NCBI GenBank assembly: GCA_963930655.1
Contig: OZ005611.1
Location: 19,827,001 to 19,891,000, forward strand
Direction of reading: 5' to 3'
Length of the DNA stretch: 64,000 nt
From: Myrica gale
Lineage: Eukaryota; Streptophyta; Magnoliopsida; Fagales; Myricaceae
The notes under the pieces are model-generated. The model saw only the letters and a list, made by a program, of their open reading frames with translations, searched no databases and was not told the origin of the DNA. This document shows, one piece after another, positions 63,791 through 64,000 of this stretch (positions are counted from its first letter, which is position 1; every line of letters begins with the position of its first letter). A program made the position numbers and the translations under genes.

Positions 63791-63854
63791 TGAACCAGTT
63801 CTAACATCTAAACACTAGGTTCGAACCTAGTGTTTAGATGTTATAACCGGTTCA
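63791..63854. repeat. Large palindrome with a perfect 42-bp core
   Basis: Bases 63802-63843 are a perfect, zero-spacer palindrome centred on TTCGAA at 63820-63825 (half-site TAACATCTAAACACTAGGTTC is mirrored exactly). With two mismatches the symmetry extends to about 63791-63854. Neighbouring sequence (63750-63800) has further GGTTC/GAACC inverted bits. It lies inside the CACTA element. Confidence 0.9.
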
Positions 63855-64000
63855 CACAGAGAGCCCAGAATCTTGCCGTTCATGCCATTGAAATCCGACC
63901 AAAACACACACAATCACAAACCAAGCATGAAAATAGCAACACAATATGAAAGTGATACATACCAATTGATTTCCAAGCGTCCAAGGGCCACAAATCCACA

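Larger units (their letters stand above)
62199..64000 (+). mobile_element. CACTA element, left part (runs off the window)
   Basis: The terminus CACTACAAAAAAAAGTACC starts at 62199, preceded by TGG (62196-62198), the likely 3-bp target duplication. The subterminal array of TAGCCGCGGT/ACCGCGGCTA units spans 62217-62525, the same family as at 19870-20310. Then comes a minus-strand Ptta-like remnant and AT-rich body with a large palindrome near 63800. The right end lies beyond 64000. Superfamily assignment is firm; autonomy cannot be judged. Confidence 0.85.

Noticed and set aside
63815..63830. tRNA B-box-like GGTTCGAACC in the palindrome
   Set aside because: It is the symmetric centre of a palindrome; no A-box, acceptor stem or anticodon arm is present.

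Overview
The window is nuclear DNA of a flowering plant, almost certainly a eudicot. The evidence is intron-rich genes with GT-AG introns, long AT-rich intergenic stretches, plant families (cytosolic phosphoglucomutase, HMGA with four AT-hooks, a plant receptor-like kinase, a pectinesterase with an inhibitor domain), and plant transposon families (CACTA/En-Spm with Ptta-type ORFs, Ty1-copia, L1-type LINEs with DUF4283 and zf-RVT domains, hAT, MITEs). I cannot name the species. No CRISPR, operon or prokaryotic feature is present.

Four host loci can be supported. (1) 5474-5694 (+): the start of a pectinesterase gene (signal peptide plus the beginning of a PMEI domain) behind a good TATA box, broken after about 70 codons. 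(2) 7268-16103 (-): a cytosolic phosphoglucomutase gene in 18 exons, all recovered from splice sites. It would encode 583 residues, but exon 12 carries one surplus base in a homopolymer and the frame stops after about 364 residues. (3) 44814-45490 (-): an intact two-exon HMGA-type chromatin protein of 191 residues. (4) 57480-61518 (-): an intact six-exon receptor-like cytoplasmic kinase of 395 residues, whose first intron is in frame, free of stops and strongly hydrophobic. Two plausible exons of a further, unidentified gene lie at 18382-18646 (-).

Most of the rest is nested transposon debris. A CACTA element (about 731-4608) carries palindromic GATCGATC-type repeats on both sides of a spliced Ptta-like ORF. 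A minus-strand LINE (20328-25680) is cut by a TTF-type hAT element and abuts a CACTA terminus. A plus-strand LINE (29945-40530) is split by a 7.28-kb CACTA element with an ACC target duplication. That CACTA itself holds a LINE ORF1 fragment and a minus-strand copia element with unusual LTR ends. A second minus-strand LINE (46500-52302) is interrupted by two hAT elements with recognisable 8-bp target duplications, contains a 605-bp tandem duplication, and joins a 5'-truncated copia element ending in a complete 3' LTR (54664-55022). Another CACTA starts at 62199 and runs off the window.

Nothing here looks like a new multi-gene system. The observations most worth following are the kinase intron that would encode a membrane segment if retained, the single-base lesion in phosphoglucomutase, the palindromic GATC arrays of the first CACTA, the copia LTRs without TG...CA ends, and a perfect 42-bp palindrome at 63802-63843.
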